Notes: a model not told the origin generated them from the letters alone. A stretch of DNA of 64,000 nucleotides from Sipunculus nudus (GCA_026874595.1 CM049321.1:45935797-45999796); one strand, 5' to 3'. Shown: positions 1 to 11,640, counted from the first letter of the stretch. Numbers and translations: made by a program.

Positions 1-340
1 CAGTCTGGATTTATTTATAGCTCTGTCAGACCGCCAACTGTATCAGATTAGGCAACAGGTCAAGAGTTCACTCAGAGCAGCCAGGTATGGGTCAGGAGTT
101 CACTCAATGCAGTAGCTTCATTCTATTTATAGCATTGGCAGACTGCATACTGCATCAGATTTGGCAACAAAGTTCAGCCTGGATCTATTTATAGCTTTGG
201 CAGAGTGCCAACTGTGTCAGATGATGCAACAAGTCAAGAGTTCACTCAGTGCAGCCAGGTACAGGTCAAAAGTTCACTCAGTCTAGCCAGGTGCAGGTCA
301 TGAGTTCACTCAGTGCAGTAGACTGAGCCAGCAAATTTGT
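1..340. repeat. Short-period tandem repeat block
   Basis: Two interleaved phrases recur. One, containing TTTATAGC followed by a GGCAGA-like stretch and CAGAT, appears near 10, 125 and 190. The other, GAGTTCACTCAGTGCAG, appears near 65, 100, 238, 272 and 303. Units are diverged and of unequal spacing, so this is an old array. No coding potential is seen. Confidence 0.7.
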
Positions 341-439
341 CACAGTTCACTCGGGGCAACTGCCTTTCTCACCTAAGCCTGGTCAGCCCCATGCATCAGA
401 CTCAAGGTAAGTTTGATGTATTGGCCTGATATTTTGACC

Positions 440-790
440 TGTCTATGTGTCTTTGATGGCTTTCTCGTTCACAAGACAGGTGTCGCCACCTCCAATGACT
501 TTTGCACAGTGTATGTGCCTGCTTATTTCTACAGAGGAATTTGATATATCACCCTGAAACTGGGCATATATATATACTTGTCGAATAGCTTTGTTGTATA
601 CAAGACTGGTGGTGCCACCTACAAATATTTTTTTGCACAGTGTGTGTCCCTGCTTATTTTCAGGAGGGGTTTGATATATCAGTCTGAAATTTGGCATATG
701 TATATATCTCTGAAAACTTTGTTGTATACAAGACTGGTGGTGCCAGCTTCAATCATTTTTGTGTTGTGTGCACCCATGCCAGAATTTCAG
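440..790. repeat. About 130-bp satellite, three units
   Basis: A near-palindromic GGTGGTGCCACC-type core occurs at about 478, 608 and 736, giving a 128-130 bp period. Each unit also has ACAAGAC, TTTGCACAGTGT and TTTGATATATCA phrases. Read on the minus strand, the units match the half-units of the larger array at 39.2-40.4 kb, including the phrase TGTGCAAAAA before the core, so both belong to one satellite family inserted in opposite orientation. Confidence 0.7.
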
Positions 791-1004
791 CAGTGATGTT
801 TGTGTAATTGTTTCCTATCCAAAATGTTTAGTACTTGCATTGTTTATATACATGAGAAGTAATGGTCCAGCATTGAAGCATTATACCTGGTGTATTTCCA
901 TATGCACAGGTTTGCATTAGGCCTATAGGCCTTGTTTATTAACCTCCTTGGATGTCCACTTAGAAGTTTCTAGGACCAGCAGTTTCGATTTGTGCCCTGC
1001 TAAT

Positions 1005-1075
1005 GGATGGCCGGACGGACAAAGCGCCATTCCTATACCTCAGTTGACTTACAGTCAGCTGAGCTAAAAATATAA
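1005..1075 (+). repeat. Terminus of a dispersed repeat with a palindrome
   Basis: A GGACGGACAAAG stretch is followed by CTCAGTTGACTTACAGTC and then AGCTGAGCTAAAAA, an imperfect palindrome. The same arrangement ends the repeat block at about 40,895-40,975. Recurrence of an identical tail at two unrelated places marks the end of a dispersed element. Its family is not certain; a Helentron-type terminus is one possibility. Confidence 0.6.
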
Positions 1076-1378
1076 CAGATGTTATTGTATGCAAATTCGA
1101 AGGACCATTCCTGAGAATAATATAATATTAAACTATGTCCACCCAATTTACACATTTAAGTGTCATATATGAAGGCCTTTGATAAGGAGGTTAGCCAGTG
1201 ACTTAAATGTCAATGCCTATTATAGTTTAGGTTAAAAAAAAATGGGAATGATGCTGTAGGCATTTTAGCGTGATGGTGTATCTAGGGACGTCTTTCCAGT
1301 GTTCCTATTCAACATTTACATGTTTAGATCTTATAATATAAAACATAACTTGATGTAAGATCTGTAATATGGGGTATT

Positions 1379-1409
1379 ATCTCTCTCTCTCTCTCTCACA
1401 CACACACGT
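1379..1409. repeat. (CT)n(CA)n microsatellite
   Basis: A run of CT dinucleotides passes directly into CA dinucleotides. The surrounding 800-1550 stretch shows no gene. Confidence 0.85.
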
Positions 1410-1549
1410 ATAATTTAATTCAAGAAACAATGATGATCAAAGTACAAAATGGTTTATGTTTAATTTTTACATACATGCATATGTTAAACACACTACAGTT
1501 AAGGTACATAGTCATGCGCAATAATATGTATTAATTCACATGCACTATT

Positions 1550-2330
1550 TGTTCATTTTGGCTTAATTTAAACATTTCCCAGGAAAACATCCCTGCATAT
1601 GGACTTGCACTCTCCAATTCACCTGTTTTGCACATTGCTATCCTTCTGTGCAGTGATGTAGTCGAGTCCAATCCATCAAAGTCTGAGTCCTGAAGCCACT
1701 AATCTGATTCCAAGTCATCTGGAACCCGTGTCCATTTCTGAGTCTGAATCCAACAAAATTTTCTTTTTAAAAAATAAATGACAATGGAACATTGAGATTA
1801 TAAAAGTATTTCTATGTTAGTTTACACATGCCTTTTACACGACGGTTTAATAAAATTTAGTTCCTAAATACAGACATACAGCTTGGTAAATGGTCTTTTT
1901 TGTAATATTCTGTTGGTTGTTTACACACGTGTATAATATAATATGCTATGATATGTATCAGAGCTTTCCTTCTGCTGGACTCATTATAGACTCGGACTGA
2001 ATTTTTTAGTCCTTACCTCCGAGTACAGTCAGAGTCCAAGTCCCTAAAATGGGGACTCAAGTAGGAACTAGAGTCCTGACTTGGACTCAAGTCTTCCATC
2101 ACTGGTTCTGCGTGTTAGTAAACACAGTCCATATTTACCTGTTTACCACAACAACACTGAGCAACCAGAGGTGAGATCTTGTGCATGCGCAACAACTCTC
2201 AAGAAAAGAGAAGAAACATGAAAAAAGAAACACTTTTTAGAAGCTTGAACATCTTTAGGTGGTATGCGAGGTATGTTGATGTTTTGAACCACTGATCGTG
2301 ACTGATGCAAGCTTATCTAAACTCCTGTAC
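1550..2330. other. ZNF-flanking duplicated module, copy A
   Basis: This segment aligns with 11,330-11,640 (copy B) and 45,520-45,720 (copy C). Shared phrases in order are a CCAGGAAAAC-type start, CACCTGTTTT, a TTCTGTG phrase, a TGTTTACCA phrase, and TTGTGCATGCGCAACA followed by AAGAAACATGAAA. It lies about 1 kb past the 3' end of the minus-strand zinc-finger locus at 3.3 kb. A 454-bp hAT element interrupts it. The role is unknown: it may be a 3' UTR, a promoter or passive duplicated flank. The GCATGCGC core resembles the NRF1 recognition sequence. Confidence 0.65.
1651..2104. mobile_element. Non-autonomous hAT element (454 bp)
   Basis: Ends are inverted: CAGTGATGTAGTCGAGTCC on the left, and on the right a sequence whose reverse complement begins CAGTGATGGAAGACTTGAGT. 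The flanking octamers CTTCTGTG (1643-1650) and GTTCTGCG (2105-2112) match at 6 of 8 positions, as expected of an aged 8-bp hAT target duplication. Copies B and C show the uninterrupted site, which confirms the boundaries. No transposase is present. Confidence 0.8.
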
Positions 2331-3317
2331 AGGTGTAAGCAAACTGTTTGTAGAGGAAACTTTGAAATATACCATAATATTGTGAGGAAGAAACCATATA
2401 TTTCAAGAACATTGAACATGTCTGGTATGTGAATAGGTCCCTTTAAGAAACACTAAACTATCACCATATATACCATTACCACTTAAATAAAGCATTGACT
2501 GGAACACTTCCATTTGAACTGGCAGTATCAGAGGTGTAGGAACAAATTCATGATTGGTAGTTTGATAATATGTTCCATCAGAGAAGTAAACACCGAGGGT
2601 TTTAGCCCAGTTTCAGTTTCAGTTGTGACATGGTTGGGAGAAAGAGAAGAACAACCTTATGTTTTGATCAAATTATATTAATGACTAGGATGATATAAAA
2701 TTGTATTTATTTGGTGTTTTCCCAAAACCTTTATTAAGACTAGATTTAATTATTTTTAATGCTCGGCCGCCACAGTCTCCCTTTTCACAGATATAATGAT
2801 CCCACAGTCAGGATAATTTGTTTGTTCAATATAATGCCATCAGGGCAGAATAATAAATATTGGAGAGGCGGTTGCCCTTACACTACTAATATCACTTTGC
2901 ATTCAACATGATTCCTGTGTATACTCCAGGCCCTTAGGGCTTCAAAGCCGGCACCCCCTCTGATGTCGTACAAAGAGAGAGTGTCAAGAGAGGTCTCTTT
3001 AAGGCACAGTTCAAGAGGTCTTTTTAAAGCACACTTCTGGAGAGATCTCTTTAAGGCACAGGTTACAGCAGATGATGAATTCACAGATTGTATGTTCCAA
3101 CTCATATCAAAATGTACCTTTTCCTTTCAATATATTTGAGAGAAAATAGGGTTCCTTCATATTTTAATATACACTTGCTCCGACAGTTTTTAAAGTACAG
3201 GTTACAATTGAGTGTGCACTGTTCATGCTTAAATATTATATTTACTTTAACGTATCATAATATGCCACTTGATGTAACACTGACTAGAAAATTTCTTTCC
3301 ATATCAGACGAAGCTGA
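2331..3317. other. Intergenic stretch downstream of the first ZNF locus
   Basis: AT-rich sequence with no convincing exon. A run at 2,985-3,060 repeats AGGTCTCTTTAAGGCACAG-like phrases three times (about 30-bp period). No polyadenylation hexamer for the minus-strand locus is obvious here. Confidence 0.5.
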
Positions 3318-4974
3318 TCATTTTTCACCAGCATGTGTCTTTTTGTGGATGTTAAGGTTACCCTTTTGTGTAAAACATTTATTACAATACTGGCATTTAT
3401 ATGGTTTCTCTCCAGCATGAATCCTCATGTGCATCTCCAGGTGACTTTTTTGCTTGAAATATTTACTGCAGTGCTCACATCTATATGGTTTCTCTCCTGT
3501 ATGCTCCATCTTGTGGAGGTTTAGGTGAGACTTTCTTGAGAATGACTTACCGCAATATTCGCATATGTAAGGTTTTTCACCTGTATGTATCCTCATGTGT
3601 ATGTCAAGGTAATCCTTTCTTGTGTACGCCTTTGTACAATGAACACATTTATATGCTTTTTCCGCAGCATGTGTCCGCACATGTCTATTCAAGTCACACC
3701 GCTGTGAGAAGGACTTTATGCACAGCTCACAACTGTATGGGGTTTCTCCAGTATGCTTCAACAAGTGGTATTTCAGGGATCCCTTTGACGTAAAATGTCT
3801 GTCACAGTATTTACATTTATATGGTTTTTCTCCGGTATGCATCCTCATGTGTAGATTCAGAATATTCTGTTGAATAAAACACTTTTTGCAGTATTCACAC
3901 TTGTATGGTTTTTCTCCTGTGTGCACTCTCTTGTGCATGTTCAGATTGTTCTTTAGTGTGAAGCACATACTGCAGTACTCACACATAAATGGTTTTTCTC
4001 CAGTGTGAATTTTCGTGTGTATTTCAATTTCATTATTCCTTGAGAAGCACTTTTTGCAGTGTCCACATCTACATATTTTTTCTCCAGTATGCGTCTCCTT
4101 GTGTTTTTCAAAATTGTTCTTTCGTGAAAAGCACTTACTGCAATGGTCACATTTATATGGGTTTTTTTCCTGTATGAACAGTCATGTGTTTGTCAAAATT
4201 ACCCTTGCGTGCAAAGGACTTGCTACATTGCGTACATGTATATGTTTTTTTCCCTGCATGCAACCTCATGTGTCTACTCATACTGTACTTTCTTGAGAAT
4301 GACTTTTGGCAATATTCACATCTAAATGGTTTTCCAGGTGTTTGTACTATTGCGTGTTTTTCCATACTGTCCTATGTACAAAAGACTTGCTACAATCTTC
4401 ACATTTGTATCAATTCCATCCTATATGTTAACTCATGTGTTTGTCAAGTTGACTTTTATTTGGGTAGCACTTATTGCAATAATTGCATGTACTGGATTTT
4501 CCAACAGCCCTTTTACTTCCAACACTGAAGACTTTGTTTACAGTGTTACCCTTGTTTTCTTCATATTTTTTATGTTGCTTTCTTTTCCCGATTATTTTTA
4601 ATCTTCTAACATGTCAGATACACCTTTGTCATTTAAACTTTTGATATCATATCTATTAGTGTCTTTCATATAACGTGGCTTTTCCTTTCAAGGGTCAGTC
4701 ATTAAACTTGCCAGACATGTTACATCATGCTGGCTGTTTAATAATGCATTTCCAGTTTCAGTGTAGATATTGTCTTGTTTAGTTTTCATACAGCACCACT
4801 TGTTCAGCAAAGTTTTGACAATTAATCCACTCCTTATGTTACCATGTATATTTTCTTCATCTGACCTGAAGCCAAATTCCACAAAATTTTAATCCCTTTG
4901 AGAGCCATCTAAGCCACACTCCTTCTCATAGTAGACCTCTATGTCATGTGGTGCTGGTTTCCTGGAACCCATAC
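3318..4974 (-). pseudogene. C2H2 zinc-finger gene exon, probably decaying
   Basis: The exon appears to start after a TTTTTACCAG acceptor at 4,974 with ATGGGTTCC, giving a short acidic start (MGSRKPAPHDIEVYYEKE) that meets a stop near 4,890. The linker region is open only in pieces. Fingers begin near 4,480. The first two contain stops and a frame change, two more read well at 4,153-4,365, and an extra base in the A/C run at about 4,155 shifts the frame. From about 4,150 to 3,318 the frame is open and encodes two more fingers and then the eight complete fingers within 3,318-3,986, joined by HTGEKPYKC linkers and ending HAGEK. The finger array is far better preserved than the 5' part. It may be a recent pseudogene, or the homopolymer frameshift may be an assembly error. 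A nucleic-acid-binding role would be inferred from the family only. Confidence 0.75.
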
Positions 4975-5471
4975 CTGGTAAAAATACATGGATTTGATTA
5001 TCATCATTTCGCAAATATTCTTCTTTATATGCATAATAATACATACAAATGGATGAACAGTATAACAGTATATGTACTATTTATTATGTTAGGTATACTC
5101 ATAATCAACCAAATTTAATATTAAGGGTACCAGTATATTGAAGAGCCCTGTTTGCTACAAATATGTTCTCACAATTAATAGGTGCTCATTCCAAAAAAAC
5201 TTCTAACAGCTCAGTATCAGGTCATATTTTGCAATGTAGCCATAGAATTATTGCCAATACCTGGGCCCATCTGTCTTGGTTAAGTTTTCATAGAAATGTA
5301 AAAATATGCATTTGGCATGTCACCATCAGATCTTGCTTTTCTGAAAGTGAAAACTGTTATTCTGGTTTCTAGCCACACTTGCCAATCATTGAACCAGGTT
5401 CATGAACTGGAGCCTGTTTGGGGATGAGAACTTACCTGTACCATGAATATATCATATAGGAGAAGAGTGTA
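4975..5471. other. Upstream or intronic sequence of the ZNF locus
   Basis: Noncoding, AT-rich. It lies between the putative acceptor of the zinc-finger exon and the palindromic transposon. No upstream exon or promoter motif is evident. Confidence 0.5.
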
Positions 5472-6295
5472 CTGAATTAAAAGGCAGTGTGTAAAACCCA
5501 GACCATATGGAGTTTCATATGGGAGTCGAGAATCGGGAGGGTATAATTCACTGATCAGCGCGCTGATCAGCGGTCTGCAGTATAAAACACTGATCAGCGT
5601 GCTGATCAGCCACCTTTCAATTAAAGCATTAATTTGAGGCAAATTATCTCCCATACAGCAACCTCCGCCTATTTTGTGTTTAAATATGATTAAAAGACAC
5701 CTTTTCTATCAGTATTACGTATTAACAAACATATGCATTTATCTTTATTGTGTTCATTATTATATATGAAACGCATGTTACATGCCAGTGACTATTTCGC
5801 TGATCAGCGGCGCTGATTATATAAACCTTTCAATCCAAGCATTTATTTTAGACAAATGAGCCCCCATATAACAACCTCCGACTATTGTGTGATTAAATAT
5901 GATTTAAAGATATATATTCTATCAATGTGTCATATTCACAAACAATGAAATCTCTTTTAATGTGTTACTTATTATACATGAAACCTTTCTACCACCTATT
6001 TCACTGATCAGCAAACTGCGCAATCGCTTGACGCTGATAAAGTGCTCATCGGCAATGACTTACGTATTTCATGACTATGATACTTGTCATCTGTGATTCT
6101 CTATAATGGTAACATAGAAACCTCTCAGTTGTTTACTTAATTATTTCCTGTGAAACCCGAATGACTGCCAAAACATCGTACCACATACAATTTACAAAAA
6201 TCAGTTCCCCACAGGAGATATTAGCTGACAGTAGGGGGCGCTGAGTAATTTGTTGGTAGATTTTCACGGGCCAGGTGATGGAAATAGCTGAGATT
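5472..6295 (+). repeat. Left arm of the palindromic element
   Basis: Contains CTGATCAGCG-type palindromes near 5,552, 5,563, 5,590, 5,601, 5,801 and 6,004. The arm ends near GAAATAGCTGAGAT, whose reverse complement opens the right arm. Confidence 0.75.
6227..6243 (+). promoter_or_regulatory. CTCF-like sequence in left arm
   Basis: GACAGTAGGGGGCGCTG closely matches the right-hand core AGGGGGCGCT of the bilaterian CTCF motif. The upstream half matches less well. Occupancy cannot be judged from sequence. Confidence 0.4.
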
Positions 6296-6597
6296 AAAAC
6301 TTATGCCCTAAGTGTATCATCAATTTCAACACTGTTACAGACTTGCGCGGTCCCGCATAATTTATTTAGAAAAAAATATGGAAGGTTCACTTGTAGGATG
6401 TATTGTATTATAAAAATATATTCTAACCTTGTAAATTGCATATTTTTAATTTTAATGTGTTCCGATTATATCCTGAAAAAAAAATAAAACTGCATCCCAC
6501 AGAAGGTATAATGCAATAAATAGAAGGGAAATTTATTGCAATCTTCCTCGGTAAATAAAAATGTGGGCGATAAATTCATTTTCTAATATATTTCTAA

Positions 6598-6873
6598 GGC
6601 CAAAAAAAATTAAAGGTATGGTTCTCAGGCACCGCCCGCGTCAATTTTAAACCCCCGCATCAAAAATTTTTATTTTGATTTTTATCTTTCAAGAAAATAA
6701 ATAATACAATTTATGTAGTATTTAGCAAAATATTTGTAATTTTCATGGTTTTTCCTGATTATATGACATTTTGATCGAAACATCCAAAAAAAGGTCAAAA
6801 ATAAAATACCGCCCGCCCGCACTGATTTCTGAAAAAAAGTGCCTGAGAACCATACCTTATTTTTTTTTTGGCC
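6598..6873. mobile_element. PIF/Harbinger-type MITE
   Basis: Inverted ends start GGCCAAAAAAAA and contain GGTATGGTTCTCAGGCAC on the left and its reverse complement on the right. TAA stands on each side (6,595-6,597 and 6,874-6,876), fitting the 3-bp TWA target preference of Harbinger elements. It is inserted in the spacer of the larger palindrome. A second, degraded copy lies at 35.5 kb. Confidence 0.75.
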
Positions 6874-7448
6874 TAAGTCATTTTATATATTTCTTGAAAT
6901 GATGTCTATTTAAACATATAACTGTGCTGAAGAAGGAGAACGGTGTTGAATTAAAATAAATGAAATCATTGGCAAATTATTACTTGAAGCATGCAGACTT
7001 CTTTTATAATAAAATTTTAAGAGTTTAATATTTTATAATACCTAACACATTGATCCCTATAATAACGCTAAAGTTCTGAATAACAATGCCATTGTAGAAT
7101 TTAGATGTTACATCCATCCTTTTACCTTATTGTTTCAACACCGTTCATCGACATTCACTACCGTTAAAAAAAGGTGATGATTTATTACAGTGTTGTAATT
7201 AAAAGTAATTACTCCTTCAACCTTTCTAGTACTGATTATATTTATGCTGCTAGTGTATGCTGTTTTCCAAAACTATGAAAAACATTCCTATTCCAATCAT
7301 TTTTTAGAGAAATGTAGAAGTAACGATGTTAAAGCAATAGATATGCGGATATTTTTACACAATTATGGAAATGTCCTGTTGTAAAATGAAAAAAAATATA
7401 AATACCGATAATGATGTTTTTGTGGAGTTATTCTTTGACGTTACTTCA

Positions 7449-7450
7449 TT

Positions 7451-7508
<58 letters not shown>
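7449..7508. repeat. (TA)n microsatellite
   Basis: About 60 bp of alternating TA inside the spacer of the palindromic element. Confidence 0.9.
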
Positions 7509-7510
<2 letters not shown>

Positions 7511-7814
7511 TGGGATTAAATCTATCAACATTGTGTTAAAATCGATTAATTATCTATACAACAGTGTTGAAAAAGATTCTGGCGACCCACTTTTTAAATG
7601 CAAAAAAAGGAAATATAAGAGGGATGTAAAGAAACTTGTGAAAGTTTTTAAGGAACAATTATATTATAAATGAAGAGTGAAAGAATCCTTAGGCTATACG
7701 TACAGTTCTTAATAAGAAATAAGAGGATAATCAGTCTTTTATTATGGCTATATACATTTAACATATTTATTTTTGATAAATTCAAATTTTATATACATTC
7801 ATACTAAGTGCATA

Positions 7815-8629
7815 TCTCAGCTATTTATTTCATCTGGCCGGTGAACACCTGACAAATTATTGCAGCGCCCCTTACTGTTAGCTAATATCTCCAAGTGGTC
7901 GGTGGGGCACTGATATTTTAAAGTTGTATGAAGTAGCCTGGTATGGGCGATGTATTGGCAATCACTCGGTTTCACAGGATATAGGTAAAACAACTGAGAG
8001 CCTTCAATATAACCATTATAGAGAATCACTCGTGACAGGTATCTTAGTCAAGAAGTACGTAAATCATTGCCGATCAGCGATTGCGCAGTTTGCTGATCAG
8101 CGAAATAGTAGGTGGTAGAAAGGTTTCATGTATAATAAACTTGTAACACATTAAAAGTGTTTTCGTTTGTTTGTAAATATGAAACACTTATAGAATATGT
8201 ATCTTTAATCACATTTAATCATATAATAGTCGGAGGTTGTTATATGGGGCTAATTTGTCTAAAAATAAATGCTTGAATTGAAAGGTTCCTGATCAGCGCC
8301 GCTGATCAGCGAAATAGTCACTGGCAGGTAACTTGCGTTTCATGTATAATTATGAACTCAATAAAAATAAATGCATATGTTTGTAAATACGTAATACTGA
8401 TAGGAAAGGTGTCTTTTTACCATATTCAATCACAAAATAGGCGGAGGTTGCTATATGGGAGATAATTTGCCTGAAATCAATGCTGTCATTTAAAGGTGGC
8501 TGATCAGCGCACTGATCAGCGTTTTATACTGCAGACCGCTGATCAGCGCGCTGATCAGCGAATTATACCCTCCCTCCAGAATCAGAGGTCCAGATTTCAC
8601 ACCGACTGCTTTACACACTGCCGAATTCA
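7815..8629 (-). repeat. Right arm of the palindromic element
   Basis: Reverse complement of the left arm with modest divergence. Palindromes of the CTGATCAGCG type occur near 8,093, 8,288, 8,300, 8,499, 8,540 and 8,551. Confidence 0.75.
7861..7880 (-). promoter_or_regulatory. CTCF-like sequence in right arm
   Basis: On the minus strand this reads TAACAGTAAGGGGCGCTGCA, the counterpart of 6,227-6,243, so the two sites point toward each other. One core base differs (AAGGGG for AGGGGG), which would weaken a match. Confidence 0.3.
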
Positions 8630-10430
8630 AATCTTGCCCGTTAAACCGAGATAATCCATTGTATTAACCAGGCTCTGGATAAAACTACCAACCCTTAGAA
8701 CTATGGGGAGAAGGTCGGCCTGTACACTCAGTACAGTCTTGTTTTGGCTTCATACAACTGATACAAGCTGTTTGATTCCTGCTGAAATGAGTATGGAGCC
8801 CGGGTTCTACAGTGTGTATTTTCAGCCATGCACCAAGGCAAAGTACTGTCTTACAGAATTAACAAATTTCATTGCTTAGTGCAAAAACCTGTGTATCTTA
8901 CTTACTGCTTACCTGACCATATGCACATCACTGTAAGTTTGTAGAAGAAGATTAAGCAAATATATTCTAATTGGAATCTTGTGACTCGTGTCCCCTTAAA
9001 TGAACGATAATAGGGGATTATATACGGAAATATGGAAAATATCACGAAATCTTAGGAGAAAAATTACCGACCACTAAAACGCAGAAATACCATGTAAATG
9101 CTAGCATATAAGAAGCTTTCGCCTTTATATATATCTGTGTTCCATGTTTTAGGTTGGCCTATTTTATAGACAATTATCGCAGGGGTTTGATCATCTGTTA
9201 AATAAAATGAATCAAGGGGTTTTAAAAGGAATCAAAATATCAGAAAAAGTTAACATATAATAATAATAATAATAATTATTATTATTATTATTATTAATTA
9301 TGTAGGCCTATATACATAACGTTCACGAATCATGGATTTAATTTTCTTTCGTTTATTGTGGTTAATGCTGAAGTAATTATAGCAATTCGTGGTTATACGG
9401 CACAGAAACAGCAGATGAAATATCGAAAGTTCACTCGCGAACATTTTCCATGTTTATGTTTATTTTCCATGTTGATTTTTACGTACGGTTTGTGCCCTTA
9501 TAACGGACGGAACAAGGACCGGGCGGTAAGAGGGAGGTCGAAAAGGGTTGTCCCTTTGACCTTTGGTAAGCAGAGCAGAAATGAAAATCTAGAAAATATG
9601 TTTGTACTTCAATGTTGTAATTACTGAGTGGCCAAGAAATATCTATAAAGATGTAGGTTAACTATAAATTTTTTAAAGTAAATTTATACGTTCATGTATG
9701 AAAACTTGTTACAATGACAGCAATGTGTTAAAGTAGGCCTAAGTAAGAAAAGCGGAAATGTAATAATCACACACAATGAGTGAACTTCCGAAGACTTTAT
9801 CACATATTTCTATTTCTATGATTTATGTTTATGTTTATGGTCCTACATATATGCACTGGATCTAGCCCCATCTGCATGTGCATGCATACCTAACGGACCC
9901 CCCCCCCCCCCCCCATGAATTTAAGACCGAGAGAACTCAATGATTGGACTAGGCCAAATCAATACAAAGGCAATTTTGAAGAAATTAAAACCATTTAATT
10001 AGTGACAAGAAGCTATCATGATTAAAATGGACCAAGCATAACACCTGGTCACCATACAGGTGGAAATTTGAGGGTTGATACAGCACTAGTCTAAACAACC
10101 TTCCAAGTCACATATCAACCAAGAAGTTTCATAAGGAAATGGTATACTAGCTTGGCCTAAATTTGGTATGATGACAGGGAGGGATGTTATGATGAAGCTC
10201 ATGGAAATTAGTGACCCTTGCAGGCCTTCCGAATCGCTCTATTTAAACGAGTCAGTCTCTCTGGGGGATTTACTGAAAATGACTCTAATTACTCTTTTTA
10301 AACAATTTTTAAACTTTATCAGGTAATATTTATTGCAATCGTTCATTTATGAAAAACAAATGTTTGAATAATTAATTAGGACACCACTTGACAAGCGCTG
10401 CCCTATAGTAATTACCGTGTCAGTCCGTCC
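8630..10430. other. Intergenic stretch without recognised genes
   Basis: No exon could be supported. Local features are an (AAT)n(ATT)n self-complementary run at about 9,261-9,298, which could fold as a hairpin, and a C-run of about 16 at 9,899-9,914. Confidence 0.6.
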
Positions 10431-10439
10431 TTCCGTCAG

Positions 10440-11045
10440 TGACACTTTCTTTCGCGCGCAATAACTCAACAACAACATACTTCAGCTTTCCCATTTTCAC
10501 AGGGATGATTGGTACCTATGACGGTTCCAGACCTTTGAATTACAGACATGTCGGAATTCCAATATGGCCGCCAAAGCCAACTCGCTGATATTCTTTGCGC
10601 ACGCAATAACTCAACAACAACAAACTTCAGCTTTTCCAAACTCACAGAGACGGTTCATACCTATAACGGCTCCAGACCTATCGAAATACAGACTTGTCTG
10701 AATTCCAATATAGCCGCCACAGCCTGATTTTCTTTCGCGCACGATAACTCAACAACAACCTTCTTCAGCTTTCCCAAAATCACAGGGATGATTGGTACCT
10801 ATAAGAGCTCCAGACCTATTGAATTACAGACTTGTTGGAATTTAAATATGGCAACCGCAGCCTAATCGCTGATTTTGTTTTGCACGCGATATCTCGATCA
10901 ACAACAACGTACTGCAGCTTTCCCAATTTCACAGGGATCATTGGTGCCTATGAGGGGTCCTTACCTATTGAATTACAGACTTGCTCAAAATCAAATATGG
11001 CTAACAGACTACATTCAGTGATTTTCTATTATTTCGGTATATCTT
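10440..11045. repeat. About 148-bp tandem repeat, four units
   Basis: Each unit has a CGCGCACGATAACTCAACA phrase, CTTCAGCTTTCCC, CACAGGGATGATTGG, TCCAGACCTATTGAATTAC and AATATGGC. Phrase starts near 10,449, 10,597, 10,734 and 10,882 give periods of 148, 137 and 148. A pyrimidine-rich GTCAGTCCGTCCTTCCG stretch precedes it, a composition typical of molluscan dispersed repeats. Confidence 0.8.
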
Positions 11046-11329
11046 CTTGAATATCATTTCATCCAATAGGATTTTTTTTTTCAAATTTAACCTAATGTTT
11101 CACCTATATGTAAACTAGTCCATCACAAGCAGAAAGGTGGGGCCCTTCGAGGACCACATTTAGTTTCAATTACAATAATTTCAATAGCTTCTTTATATAT
11201 TTCCATCAAACTTACATATATAATGAAACACACCAGTCTATTAACCACTTTCCCATGGTTGTTAGCACTGAAATACTCGCTAACTTCAAAGTGACATACA
11301 AATTTGAGTTCTTGTTTATTATCTCCATA

Positions 11330-11640
11330 TGAAGTTTTCCCTACAAAACAATCCCATCACATGGGCTTACTTTGTCTAATTCACCTGTTTTATATGATGT
11401 TATGGTTCTGTGTGAGTATACAAAGTTCACGTGTCTGTTTATTATACTACAGGACTGACCAACCAGTGGTCCAATCTTGCGCATGCGTGACAATTCCCAA
11501 GTAAGTAGAAGAAACATGAAAGAAAAATGTATAAGAAACACCGGTTGGAAGATTCTTGACTTGTGAAATTGCCTGGTACAGCCACCATGGCTACACTGCA
11601 TGGTTATAAGCACAAGTATCATCGAACAGGAGCCTCCTTA
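11330..11640. other. ZNF-flanking duplicated module, copy B
   Basis: Aligns with copies A and C: CACCTGTTTTATATG, TTATGGTTCTGTGTG, ACGTGTCTGTTTA, CTTGCGCATGCGTGAC and AGAAGAAACATGAAA in the same order. It preserves the uninterrupted site of the hAT insertion seen in copy A. It lies 3' of the second zinc-finger locus (13.7-15.1 kb). Confidence 0.7.

Larger units (their letters stand above)
5472..8629. mobile_element. Long-TIR palindromic DNA element (about 3.2 kb)
   Basis: The sequence from about 5,472 to 6,295 recurs in reverse complement at about 7,815-8,629, so two arms of roughly 820 bp flank a spacer of about 1.5 kb. Anchors include GGCAGTGTGTAAA at both outer ends, CTGCAGTATAAAAC, CAACCTCCGCCTATTTTGTG, CAACCTCCGACTATT and CTATAATGGT. 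Both arms hold clustered CGCTGATCAGCG palindromes. The spacer contains a Harbinger-type MITE, a (TA)n run and a short reading frame (7,365-7,673) I cannot assign. No transposase was recognised, so it is probably a non-autonomous foldback-like DNA transposon. Outer ends are approximate and no target duplication could be fixed. Confidence 0.75.

Noticed and set aside
7365-7673. 102-codon open frame inside the palindromic element as a transposase remnant
   Set aside because: Half of it is the translation of a (TA)n tract, and the lysine-rich tail has no recognisable catalytic motif.
9257-9300. (AAT)n(ATT)n run as a terminator or origin
   Set aside because: Simple self-complementary microsatellite; nothing else supports a function.
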